Below are positions 1 to 9,822 of a stretch of DNA of 64,000 nucleotides, piece after piece; position 1 is the stretch's first letter; each line of letters begins with the position of its first letter. Location of the stretch: positions 5,270,001 to 5,334,000 of the forward strand of contig NC_071328.1 of assembly GCF_010183535.1 (NCBI RefSeq). Direction: 5' to 3'. The notes under the pieces are model-generated. The model was not told where the DNA came from and searched no databases. It saw only the letters and a program-made list of their open reading frames with translations. Origin of the DNA: Caenorhabditis remanei. Its lineage: Eukaryota > Nematoda > Chromadorea > Rhabditida > Rhabditidae. Made by a program: the position numbers and the translations under genes.

Positions 1-1263
1 ATGATGCATTTTGACACGAACCAAATACTTCATTTGAATCTGATCCACGTCATACACAATGTACCTGAAAATGTATTAATTAGATGGAGACAGAGACTTT
101 GATGAACATACTCATTGTATAGCAAGTGGAAGTCAGTGTGATGGGTCCCTTGCAGCTGAAAGTGCTTTTTGCCTCTCGGGATAATGTAGCCATCTGGATG
201 AAGGTAGTCCCCTATTTCTTCGGGACATTCACGACCGATACCTGAACATTTTCTTATAGATCGGGGAAAGACTCCTCTCATCCTTACCTTTAACCGAATG
301 AGTTCCTTTTGGCAGTGTGCTCTTCGACATTGTTGTCGCCTGCATCTTTGTGACCATTTCTCCGAGTGCCACGTCACACAACAGAAGATACGCTTCTTCA
401 TGATAATTCGCTCGGCAGTAGAAGAAACTTTTACTGAACATATCGGCAAAGTAGACTCCTTTTCCGAACATGTATCCAGATACTGGAGCTTCTGGAGGCG
501 CGATACGAAGACCTTGACCGAGAATTCCAGCGAAGTTCATTCGTCCAGAACCATGCCAGAGTAGACGCCGATTTCCGATCTTTGCCTTAAACTTTGTCGA
601 CTCATTCTCTCGGTTCAGTTGTAGAATCTGAAAGTGGCTCATGTTTGTCAACTTCTGACAAACAATCTTACATCAATCAAATCCACTTTTATTTCATGTG
701 TCGATCCTTGAGTATTTTTCAAGTAATCATGGATCATCTCGTAGTCTGGGCAGTGTTTATCGAGAGGCTGAAATAACAAATATTATCCAAATTTCATACA
801 ACTCAGACTTACTGTCATAGCACATTTCAATTTCAGATAATTAGTATCCACTGGATCCACTCCAAGTGTTCCCATAGTTGGATTTTCTCCTCCACAAGTT
901 TGATCATAAGCGAATTTTATATCCAAAAGTGCATTCAACATGTTATTCTTCTCCTTGACCTTATGGATACTGTCAATTGGCTCCGGCACTTTCATTCCAA
1001 AGTTATGAGGGATAATCGTATAAAATTTGTTGGTGGATTCGAGAATCTTGTCGTTATTCACTGGAAGCTCAATGAGCAGTTCACTGAGATCATTGAGCAC
1101 TTCATTTTTGAACACGTGGCATTTATTGGCATGCTGGAATTTTGCATCAACAACAGTTCCGTTTTTAATGATATGAGTGCTACTAACGGTATCAGCGTTA
1201 GTGGAAATTAGAATAACATTCTGCGAGTCTAATGCTTCAGCTGCATAAATGAATTCATCTCCA
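1..1263 (-). pseudogene. Partial duplicate of pme-1 (PARP), 3' half, internally deleted
   Basis: This is a near-copy of the 3' part of the full pme-1 gene at 13726-16941; position 1 corresponds to about 13741. It retains the PARP catalytic exons: the LLWHGS histidine, GVYFAD tyrosine and LLYNEY glutamate are all visible, with intact splice sites. Relative to the full gene about 0.53 kb is missing: the [10 protein letters not shown] exon reads FKNE and then jumps to VLNDLSELL, in frame, at about 1100, at a short GAAG match. That removes the rest of the WGR domain and the start of the helical regulatory domain. Upstream, at about 1263, the PARP frame is joined to F-box sequence in a different frame. 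All N-terminal zinc-finger exons are absent. The stop codon lies beyond the left edge. Most likely a recent, non-functional chimeric fragment; expression is unknown. Confidence 0.85.
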
Positions 1264-1637
1264 CTAATACACTTGCGGCATTGCTCAACTCATCATGTAT
1301 TCTAGCAATTGGGGATCCACCAGAAAGACGAGAATACTTCACATTCAGTCTCATTTTTCTTGATGTTAAAGCCAATGAAAATCTGGAAATAAACAGTTTC
1401 AGAAAGTTTCTGATGCAACTCTTTGTATTTTCCATCTCATATCATAAAAATGGTAAAGGCTCTGCTAAAATCTTACCCTTCTTGAATATCCATATTTCGA
1501 ATAACTTCTTGCAGAGCAAGAAATGGAAGCTTCCCAAGTGGAAACGTAGAAGATTTTTCCTTTTTAAATTGTACCTTTTTCTTTCTCAGTTTGAATAAAC
1601 TAGTTATCCATTTTGATAAAGAAGACGTGATGCTCAT
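1264..1637 (-). pseudogene. Truncated F-box gene copy (first two exons)
   Basis: The first exon starts at 1637 (MSITSSLSKWITSLF) and carries the F-box core FPLGKLPFLALQEVIRNMD. The second has the continuation SLALTSRKMRLNVKYSRLS. Both match the complete F-box gene at 2028-4721. After residues SNAASVLV the sequence runs directly into the pme-1 fragment in a different reading frame and stops a few codons later (MNSFMQLKH then stop). The homologous block, including upstream non-coding DNA, covers roughly 1264-1990 and repeats 4349-5060. A truncated paralogue produced by rearrangement. Confidence 0.75.
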
Positions 1638-2027
1638 CAGAGAATAATTTTAAAAACTCAATAATGGGAAACGACTGTTGCGTATTCTGAGTGTACACAC
1701 TGTCTATTGATTTGGGTCAAGGAATGAGATCTCGCAAGAGGACATAATCTGTTGCTAGGGCATTAAAGACCTTTCTTATTAAAATGTGTGTTACAAGATT
1801 TTCTGGTGAAAGAGACACTTAAAGCAGTAGAATTTGAAATTGGGCAAAGATTATACACGAAATTAGGAAGGAAATACAGAAGACTGTTGAACAATTGAAG
1901 TGAATAAACTGGGAATCAGTGATTAGAAGAGGCTCATAAATAGATACATTTGAGGATAAAACAGTTGGATAATTATCAATTTTCAGGGAAACAACATCTC
2001 GCCAAGGATTAAGAAGGTATATTGAAT
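1638..2027. repeat. Duplicated upstream block of the F-box gene
   Basis: The stretch from about 1819 to 1950 is almost identical to 4917-5045 (shared core TTATACACGAAATTAGGAAG), so the 5' flank of the F-box gene was copied together with its first exons. No separate gene was seen here. Confidence 0.6.
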
Positions 2028-4721
2028 TCAAACGCTTCCGAAAACATGTCTTCCCTGTTCCATTCTTACTCCTTTTTCCAGAAGTTGCAGATCCAATTCT
2101 TCTAATTCCTTCTCAATTTCCAATTTTCTTTCATTATTCTCTTCGATTCTCATTGTTTCTTCCAGATCTTTCTTCTTTTCCAGTAGTTTCAATATCTCAA
2201 ACTCTGGTTCGTAAGGCTCATCGTCTACTTTCGGATCCTCAGTTAGAAGACGCTCTTCAATCGAATGGGCATACAAACAGATTTCCTCCGGGTACAATTC
2301 AAAACATAGAATATGAGTTTTTCTCGGTTCGACTGATTTGGCAGCACTGAAAATTGAAATAATAGAAATACAGTAGCGAGCATAGGTGAGTACACCTGCA
2401 TACTTTCATGTGTATCTCTGCTGAATCGTGTTCGTTTTGCACAATCTTTTTTTTGACAGATAGCTGAAACATTCAACAATACGAAAATCAGTTATTTGAA
2501 ATAGTTCCAATTTCATTTTTTTTTCATAATCGATTTTTCCTGACCGTGATTTGAAAATTCGAAAAAAAAACTTTTTATTTTTCTCTTGAAGTTATTGAGT
2601 TTTTGATGTCAAAATGATGGAACATGTTCAAATAAACAAAAAATTATGTTGAATTAGTTTCTTAGTTCCAGAGCATCGTGCTAGAGCTCCAGAAGTCAAA
2701 AGTGGCGTCCTCGGGAAAATTTTCATAACTCATCAAAAAATTATCCAAATTAGCCAAAACATGTACCAAAAGACGTGTTTTGAGTTCTTCTACAAACCAA
2801 CATCAAAAAATCAAGATTTTAGAAAAAATAATTTTTCAAATTTTTTTCACTCAAAAATTTTTAATTCCAATTTTTTCCTGGATTTCCGATATTTTCTGGC
2901 TATAAAACGAACAAAAAATACAAACATGTGTTTTATTATTTGTGATAAAGCACTTTGCATACAGTATTTGAAACGTATGTTCGTTTTATAGCCAGAAAAT
3001 ATCGGAAATCCAGGAAAAAATTGGAATGAAAAATTTTTGAGTGAAAAAAATTTGAAAAATTATTTTTTCTAAAATCTTGATTTTTTGATGTTGGTTTGTA
3101 GAAGAACTCAAAACACGTCTTTTGGTACATGTTTTGGCTAATTTGGATAATTTTTTGATGAGTTATGAAAATTTTCCCGAGGACGCCACTTTTGACTTCT
3201 GGAGCTCTAGCACGATGCTCTGGAACTAAGAAACTAATTCAACATAATTTTTTGTTTATTTGAACATGTTCCATCATTTTGACATCAAAAACTCAATAAC
3301 TCCAAGAGAAAAATAAAAAGTTTTTTTTCGAATTTTCAAATCACGGTCAGGAAAAATCGATTATGAAAAAAAAATGAAATTGGAACTATTTCAAATAACT
3401 GATTTTCGTATTGTTGAATGTTTCAGCTATCTGTCAAAAAAAAGATTGTGCAAAACAAACACGATTCAGCAGAGATACACATGAAGGTATGAATCTGCCC
3501 TCACCTATGCTCGCTACTGTAGAAGAAAGTTCAAAAAAGGCTTATTTTCTTGTTAGATACACTAAAAATCAAAAACTAACATCAACCATGACTCCCATCC
3601 GAATCGAAAACCTTTCAGAACCACTAGTCCATTGAATAAGATGTCCAAATTTGACTCAGTTTCTTCTCCAATTTCTTCTGTAGTTTTTATAGTCATCTTT
3701 TTGAATAAATCACATTCCGAGTTGATCCAATACTTGAGGAATGTGTTAATATCTGAGAGAGTTAGATTATTCTTCCCGAGGCTGATAATAAAATTATTCT
3801 TGATTGTGAGAAGATGTTCGATTTTGACGAAACGAGCGTCTTCGTAGACGATGTCATAAAATTTAAACATCTGAAGTGAAAAACATCAATTTGATTATGG
3901 TAAAAACGTATTGAAAACTCACATTTGTATGATAATAATTATTTGGAATTTCCGTGTCCAAAATATGTAAATCCTGATCTTCTTTCACATTCTCCATCAA
4001 ATAGTTCATATCTTCTTCCTTTAATTTTCCTTTGATCAGGTTCAAAGTTTCAAAGTTTTGAAAATCAGAAACACTTAAAACATTTTTAATTGTGGTTTGT
4101 ATACATCTCAAATCAATGACCAATCTGAATCTGCCACATTTGAACGTATTTTGAATTTGAACTAGAATATTCTGTGTGTTTTGAAGAGTAGAAAGAGTTG
4201 GATTCAACCTGAAAATGTCCAAATTTATGATACTTCAACTCCGAACATGAGCAGATTACCACGGCGCTAACTCTCGCCTTCTTATATAGTTATCCTTATC
4301 TGTTTTCTCTAATTTCTCATCGGCATTGAAACCATTATATAAAAATACACTTGCGATATTGCTCAACTTCACTATGACATTGCTCATCTCATCTTTTATA
4401 GTAACTATTGGGCATCCAGCAGAAAGACGAGAATACTTCACATAAAACCCCATTTTTCTTGATGTTAGAGCCAATCGAATTCTGGAAATAAATAGTTTTC
4501 AGTATGGTTTTGATTCAACTTCTTTTAGTTTTCCATCTCATAGCATGAAAAAAATCTTACCCTTCTTGAATATCCATATTTCGAATCACTTCTTGCAGAG
4601 CAAGAAAGGGAAGCTTCCCAAGTGGGAACGTGGAACATTTTTCATTTTTTAATTCTACCATTTCCGGTCTCAGTTTGAATAAACTAGTTATCCATTTTAA
4701 TAAAGAAGACGTCATGCTCAT
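2028..4721 (-). CDS. F-box protein with FBA_2-type C-terminal domain
   Basis: Five exons fit in phase (4561-4721, 4260-4481, 3923-4208, 3587-3870, 2028-2346), giving about 423 residues. The F-box is near residues 34-75 (FPLGKLPFLALQEVIRNMD, then IRLALTSRKMGFYVKYSRLS). The middle contains an FBA_2-like stretch with NLTLSDINTFLKYWI. The end is charged and helical (LEKKKDLEETMRIEENNERK) and finishes MEQGRHVFGSV, a layout I associate with the large nematode F-box families. Such proteins are substrate adaptors of SCF (SKP1-CUL1) ubiquitin ligases; the target here is unknown. Intron 4 holds a 1.15 kb foldback transposon between two canonical-looking splice sites. The donor after GWESC (G|GTTGATG) is weak, so that junction is the least certain. 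The start codon is the ATG preceding MTSSLLKW. Confidence 0.75.
2371..3519. mobile_element. Foldback (palindromic) element, Tc/mariner-type ends
   Basis: Two long arms (about 560 bp each, centre near 2945) are almost perfect inverted copies. The ends read CAGTAGCGAGCATAGG in inverted orientation and are flanked by TA on both sides (2369-2370 and 3520-3521), which fits a TA target-site duplication of the Tc1/mariner superfamily. Apparent open frames in the arms are mirror images of one another and are not genes. It lies inside intron 4 of the F-box gene. No transposase is encoded, so it is non-autonomous. Confidence 0.85.
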
Positions 4722-5079
4722 CAGAAAAGAATTTGAAAAACTCAATAATGGGAAACGACTGTTGCGTATTCTGAGTGTACACACTCCCTATAGGCATGTC
4801 TATTGATTTGTATCTGAGGTCATGAAGGCATAATGTGTTGCTAAGGGATATTAAAAAAAATTGTTTTAAACCAATTAAAAGTGATACAACTCAAAAGATT
4901 TCTTGGCGCAAGAGACACTTAAAGCAATACAATTCAAAATTCGGCAAAGATTATACACGAAATTAGGAAGGAAATACAGAAGACTGTTGAACAATTGAAG
5001 TGAATAAACTGGGAATCAGTGATTAGAAGAGGCTCATGAATAGATACATTTTGAAGAAGAAAGATAGTTAATACGGAAT

Positions 5080-5413
5080 TTAGCAATGGCTGGAGAAGAA
5101 ATCAATCCTTTTTGACGTGTTTCGCGGAAGAACTCTTCTGAAAATTTGGATTAAAAATACAGTTTTCTAGCGACAAACAGCTACAAACCTGCTCTTTGCC
5201 TTCCCTTCACAACTTTTCTTCTCTTCCTGATTCTTCGTACAAACCAAATCGATATCCACTGAAATCGACACGTCATCTGGATTCGTGGTTCCTTCGGTGG
5301 TCGTCGGCGAATCCGGAGATAAATGAACATGTTCGGCGTGTTGTGGTGCTGGAATTCTCGCATCAGAGTTCCGATTGAACCACTGCTTATAGTTTTGAAC
5401 CACTGCTTATAGC
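5080..5413 (-). other. Unresolved gene fragment or open frame
   Basis: An open minus-strand frame (about 5167-5403) has non-repetitive composition and includes PQHAEHVHLSPDSPTTTEG and a Lys/Glu-rich tail. A possible 46-bp intron, GTTTGT to TTTTCAG, joins it to a short exon ending near 5085. I do not recognise the protein. The upstream end abuts a short direct duplication of a GAACCACTGCTTATAG segment (about 5381-5412) and then a transposon end, so a gene could have been broken here. Two different frames stay open, so the reading is not settled. Confidence 0.3.
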
Positions 5414-5435
5414 GGCAAAAACTCATTGACTACAC
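5414..5435. repeat. Solo copy of the terminal repeat of the 5.8-7.3 kb foldback element
   Basis: The segment starts GGCAAAAACTCATTGAC and is the same sequence found in one orientation at 5776 and inverted at 7316. It immediately abuts the captured lpd-6 fragment. Confidence 0.8.
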
Positions 5436-5775
5436 AAGCATCACGCAAAGACTCCAGATGAGTTGATCAAGTTGAGAGCTCATATGGATAAGAAGAAGTG
5501 AGTTTTTCAAATCATCAATGTTGAAATTTTGTAAAAACTATTATTTTTCAGACAAATGAAGAAGCGTCGTGAACAGGAAAGCGAGCAAAGAGTCATTCGT
5601 CGATTGACGATTGCTAAAGAACAACAAGATGCTGAGGAGGCAGAAGAGAAGGCGATTCGGGAGACTGCTGCACGTAGACAAGCTACCGCCACCGGACAAG
5701 TTGAAGAAGTGGAGAATCAGAAGGAGAAGGATAGAGAGATCGCCATGAATCGGGAACGGTAAGCTCTTGAAACTG
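5436..5775 (+). pseudogene. Captured lpd-6 (PPAN) exon-intron-exon fragment
   Basis: This 340-bp segment aligns without gaps to 12696-13035 of the lpd-6-like gene, with about ten substitutions by eye. It covers the end of one exon (KTPDELIKLRAHM), the whole following intron, the next exon (QMKKRREQESEQRVIRR onward) and the start of the next intron. Because the intron is retained it was copied as DNA, not from mRNA. It is bounded on both sides by the same transposon terminal sequence. Confidence 0.85.
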
Positions 5776-6164
5776 GGCAAAAACTCATTGACTACACCTC
5801 TCAATGACTACATTGTCTCATTGACTACACATTCTCAATGACTACAAAGTCTCATTGACTTCATTTTTCTCAATGACTACACTTTTCTCATTGACTACAC
5901 CACTCATTGACTACAAAATTTGAGGGATTCTCTCATTGACTACATCTCTCTGAAATACAGTCTACGAGTTTCCACCATTCTCTAGGGAAGGTCACCGAGT
6001 CAGGGTGGAGATATGGGTCGTGACCTATATCATTGGAAAGCTGAGAAAACGCTGATTCCGAATATATATTCAGTTTTTGCCCTCGAGGCCTGGTATTCGA
6101 GAAAAATCAGGTCAAAGTTTGGACCCTCTGACAAGTCATTACCTTTCCGACGTGTGTAAAATAT

Positions 6165-6240
6165 CGGCAGCGTGGTGTAGCCGGTAGTGAGGCATTGCGG
6201 CATGGAGAAAAGTGTGGGTTCGGTCCCCGGCCACGCCAAA
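6165..6240 (+). repeat. tRNA-like sequence, left arm of foldback element
   Basis: It begins GGCAGCGTGGTGTAGCCGG, matching a pol III A box (TGGTGTAGCCGG), and later has GGTTCGGTCCC, one change from a B box, then a complementary GGCCACGCC end. It lacks a convincing full cloverleaf with anticodon loop, so I call it tRNA-derived and not a tRNA gene. Confidence 0.6.
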
Positions 6241-6552
6241 CTTTTTTTGCATTTTTTGTAATGAACTTTTATGATTCTCTGACCAATTCTGTCTCACTTT
6301 TTCAAGATTTGGATAATGTTTTATTGATTCCTGTGTAAATATAAACTATTTGAAACAAAAAAGACGAGAAAAATTTTCCGAGTACTTCACCACTGTTCGC
6401 CCATCAAATGATGAACAAATTTTTGAAAAACAAATTGTTTAAAAAGTAGTTATTTTCGCATGAAAATCAATAAAACATTATCCAAATCTTGAAAAAATGA
6501 GACAGACTTGGTCAGAGAATCATAAAAGTTCATTACAAAAAAATGCAAAAAA

Positions 6553-6633
6553 AAGTTTGGCGTGCCCAGGGACCGATCCCACACCCTTCTCCATGCCGCA
6601 CTGCCTCACTACCGGCTACACCACGCTGCCGAT
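6553..6633 (-). repeat. tRNA-like sequence, right arm of foldback element
   Basis: This is the inverted counterpart of 6165-6240, with several substitutions (GGGATCGGTCCC in place of the B box). The two face each other across the palindrome centre. Confidence 0.55.
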
Positions 6634-7460
6634 ATTTTACACACGTCGGAAAGGTAATGACTTGTCAGAGGGTCCAAACTTTGACCTCGTTTTTCTTGAA
6701 TACCAGGCCTCGACGGCTAAAACTGAATATATATTCGGAATCAGCGTTTTCTCAGCTTTCCAATGATATAGGTCACGACCCATATCTCCACCTTGACTCG
6801 GTGACCTTCCCTAGTTAGGTTTCTTAAAATTCGGAAAAGAATTGACAAAAACGAAAACCGATAATAACTGTTTTTGTCAAGTTTGTTTCCGAAATTCTAA
6901 GAAACCTAAGAGAAAGAATGGTGAAGAATGGTGAAGAGAATGGTGAAAAGAATAAGAGAATGGTGAAAACTGGTCCCCCTTAAGAATCACACAGATTGGA
7001 TAAACTTTGTTCCTCTTTCAGCACACAGGTTTGGAATCCCCGAATTTTTTTCTAGTTTTGGATATTGTACTGGCGAAAAATAATGTGAGACAGCCAGTGA
7101 GTGTGTGGCACATGCTCAAAGCTGACCAATCTTAACTTAAAAACTGCGAGTACTGCGTTCTCTTTGCCGAGTACTGTAGATGTAGTCAATGAGAGAATCC
7201 CTCGAATTTTGTAGTCAATGAGTGGTGTAGTCAATGAGAAAAGTGTAGTCATTGAGAAAAATGAAGTCAATGAGACTTTGTAGTCATTGAGAATGTGGAG
7301 TCAATGAGTTTTTGCCTAGTTACGCATCAATGAATCTGAAATTTCAAAAGAAATTGATGAATGAAGTTATTGAAGCGAATTGATTAAATTAAAACACTTT
7401 TTTAAAAATAAGTTATTTATGACAAGCATTATGACAAGAAAATCAGAACAAATCGAGAAA

Positions 7461-8344
7461 TTATTTACCGGCGGTGGCACCCTCAATCACATAGTCTTCT
7501 TTGACGTTGAGCTCCAATATATCGCCTTCTTGTTTATCGATGAACGAGCTTCTTGGTCCCTGAAATTATGAAATTATTATATTTTCTGGAATTGTGTCGC
7601 ATACTCTGGAGAAGGCGTTGACAACTCTCCATGGCCAATTGCACACTTCCATCGTCTCTATCAATCTGTCGACTCCGACTTTTTCAGAGACACTTTCCGC
7701 GTCGAGACGTTGTTGCTGAAATTCAAGTGTTGAGAAAGCATACAAACCATTCAACTGTTGTATTTTTATGTTTCAAATGAAAACACTTCGACAAATATCA
7801 ATTTTATGTTAACTTTACCTGATTTGGATGCAAATAGACGACTTCGAATTCATTTTTACTGGCGAATTCTTCGACATTCTCTGCTTCTGGGCACAATTCC
7901 AACGAATCGATAACCACGACTCGTGTGTCGGCCTTGATTGCATCGGCAATTTTCTTTGCGTCTTTCAGATGATCGATTGATTTATAACCGACGAACATGC
8001 ACATTAGACTAGTATTATGCGCGTCAAACTCTCTTGTTACATCGCGAAGAGCAGAGAATGTTTTGAGGCCGTACTTCGCAGAGTAGTAACTGGAATTCAC
8101 ATGTTCAATAAACTATTTTTCTGAATTCAAGTAATCACTCACTATGTCTCAAGATAGTAGCTATCTTTCTCGTCATTAATTTTTTTCATCTTTTTGTTCA
8201 GTTCATATCTGATCTGCAAATATATTTTGAATTCGACCTAACTTTCGTTTTGTTTACCGCTCCGCCAACATCTCCAACTAAAGCCACGAATTGCTTCGCG
8301 GGCCCTTTGAATTCCATCATGAAATGGTCTGATTTCTCTGCCAT
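7461..8344 (-). CDS. Unrecognised conserved-looking protein, 212 aa
   Basis: Five exons (8258-8344, 8143-8213, 7819-8089, 7605-7715, 7461-7559) join in phase with canonical GT-AG sites. The protein starts MAEKSDHFMMEFKGPAKQF and ends VIEGATAGK. It has no signal peptide or membrane segment. A middle alternating pattern (NTSLMCMFVGYKSIDHLKD, then RVVVIDSLELCPEAENV) suggests a small alpha/beta fold, but I cannot assign a family. The ATG directly follows a TTGCAG acceptor, as in a trans-spliced downstream operon gene. The upstream rpl-1 stop is only 153 bp away on the same strand, with an AATAAA between. Probably co-transcribed with rpl-1. Confidence 0.8.
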
Positions 8345-8497
8345 CTGCAATGCATGCGTGAAGACCTTGTTAACAGACTTAATTTCTTCAATCTACTTGT
8401 GCTCAGACGATTGTTTGTGAAGATAAATATTGTTTGTGATACAAAAACACAAATTAAATTCAACAATGTTTATTGAAGAACAACAACAACAAAGTAA

Positions 8498-9414
8498 TTA
8501 ATAAACTCTTTGTGGCTTGCCCATGGTGGACTTGATGTTCAATGATCTGACGTTTTGCCAGTTCTTCTTCAAGAGGGAAACCAAGAAGTTGATGGAGAGG
8601 GAGATGTTGGAAACAAGCTCCTCCTGGGTGAGGTCAACATGTCCGACAGCGACGGAGAGGCAGAGAACCTGAAATGATTTGATAAATAAAACGTTATATG
8701 ACATTTCAAAAATCTCGGGTCTTAAAACTCGGTAAAGAAAATAGTTTTAATCTTACCTTCTTCATCTGGAACTTGACGGTGGCGCGGATCTCGTCAGACT
8801 TGCTTTGGAGGGATTCTCCGTGGGTGACGACGGAAGGGAATTTTCCGGCCTTGTTAAGTCCTGGACCGAGGATACGTGGGATCTGCTTGATCAAAGACTC
8901 GGAAGCGATGAAGGCATCGTAGCTCTTGGCGAGCTTCTTGATAAGCTTCTTCTGCTTGTTGAGCTTCTTCAAGTCATCAGCGCTCATGGCTGGGATGTTT
9001 TCAGCGGCAGCCTCGTCAAGATGGTGTTGATCTCCGAAGACGCACACCTTCATGCTTGGGCGTGGAATGCGCTTCAGTCTAAAAAAAAATGAATGAGTAA
9101 AATTGGTTAAACAGTATGGTAGTGATTAAATCATACCAATACACATTATAAAGCTATAGTCGGCTTTAAAAAGCCTACCCAGATATTTAAGACCTTGGGT
9201 GGAGGTCCGTCAGGCTACAAGTAGTCCCGACTCCCTGTATTCACAGTTCGTAGCTACCTGATGGATCCGCTGAAACGCTTGTCCTTCTGTGGATCGTAGT
9301 TCTTAAGACCGATTTGGAGCTCGATGGTCTCACGGAACTTGCGTGGCTTTCCGAGGATCCCTTAAGGACCTCAGCGATAGCCTCATTGAGAGACTCGCGG
9401 GAAACCTTCGACAT
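8498..9414 (-). CDS. rpl-1: 60S ribosomal protein uL1 (L10a), frame broken by one missing base
   Basis: Three exons (9258-9414, 8757-9078, 8498-8668) encode [19 protein letters not shown] through [10 protein letters not shown], essentially the 216-residue nematode RPL-1. It is a component of the large-subunit L1 stalk, which acts in release of deacylated tRNA. The start follows an exon-like CAG context, and an AATAAA lies just past the stop. The first exon is 157 nt where the protein needs 158: the codons for SSEKPRK read TCC TCG GAA AGC, one base short near 9349-9353, so the literal frame is lost there. Everything else is intact and highly conserved. A base-call or assembly error is the likeliest reason, though a real frameshift cannot be excluded from sequence alone. 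Confidence 0.9.
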
Positions 9415-9822
9415 TTTACCCTGAAAAATAAATATTTAGTGTACCTTCTTCAGAGCAAAGAAAAATAACATACGATTAAAGAAGTAAACATAAACAACTA
9501 TTCAATCATTATCAAAAACTGAAAATTAACCAAAAAGCGGAGAAAACGATAGGAAAGTCCGAAAAGTAGATTTATTCGAATGCGAGTGAATAACGTCTTT
9601 TAGTGTTTTTGAAAAGAGATTTTTTCGCTCAAATCTATATAAATATTCCAAAAACCAAAGAAGAAATCAATTTGTTTGGGAGAAAATTGTATTCTGTCAA
9701 AAAAGGAGATTAAAGTGAGGGAGGGAGATCAAAATGGGAAAGAAGCGCGGGAAAAGATGATCAGAATAACATAATTGTGAAAATAAGAAGCTGTCACTCA
9801 TTCTGTACACTGCTCGGCGATT
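9415..9822. promoter_or_regulatory. Divergent intergenic region between rpl-1 and the 94-aa gene
   Basis: About 400 bp of AT-rich sequence separates two divergent starts. It should contain the rpl-1 promoter. No recognisable repeat or RNA gene was seen. Confidence 0.4.

Larger units (their letters stand above)
5776..7316. mobile_element. Large nested foldback element with 13-mer subterminal arrays
   Basis: The outer ends are inverted copies beginning GGCAAAAACTCATTGAC. Both ends carry degenerate tandem copies of CTCATTGACTACA (about 5776-5955, and inverted at about 7187-7316). Inside is a second near-perfect palindrome (about 5984-6815) that carries a tRNA-like sequence in each arm, and a small hairpin at about 6816-6908. 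No transposase frame was seen; the open frames in the arms mirror one another. A non-autonomous composite built by nested insertion is the simplest reading. Confidence 0.8.

Noticed and set aside
298..564. Plus-strand open frames opposite the PARP exons (also 14036-14302, 15391-15768)
   Set aside because: They are antisense shadows of conserved pme-1 coding exons.
1229..1435. A functional F-box-PARP fusion protein
   Set aside because: The F-box frame enters the PARP exon out of frame and meets a stop after a few codons; no splice sites were seen that would repair it.
2761..3130. Open frames encoding a Phe/Asn/Lys-rich peptide in both orientations
   Set aside because: They are the same sequence read from the two arms of a foldback element, AT-rich, and one uses the mirrored strand.
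5776..5960. Regular CTCATTGACTACA repeats looked CRISPR-like
   Set aside because: Units are contiguous and degenerate with no unique spacers, and they mirror at the other end of a eukaryotic transposon.
9079..9257. Possible snoRNA in rpl-1 intron 1
   Set aside because: Ribosomal-protein introns often host snoRNAs and short hairpins are present, but I could not find paired C/D boxes or a convincing H/ACA arrangement.
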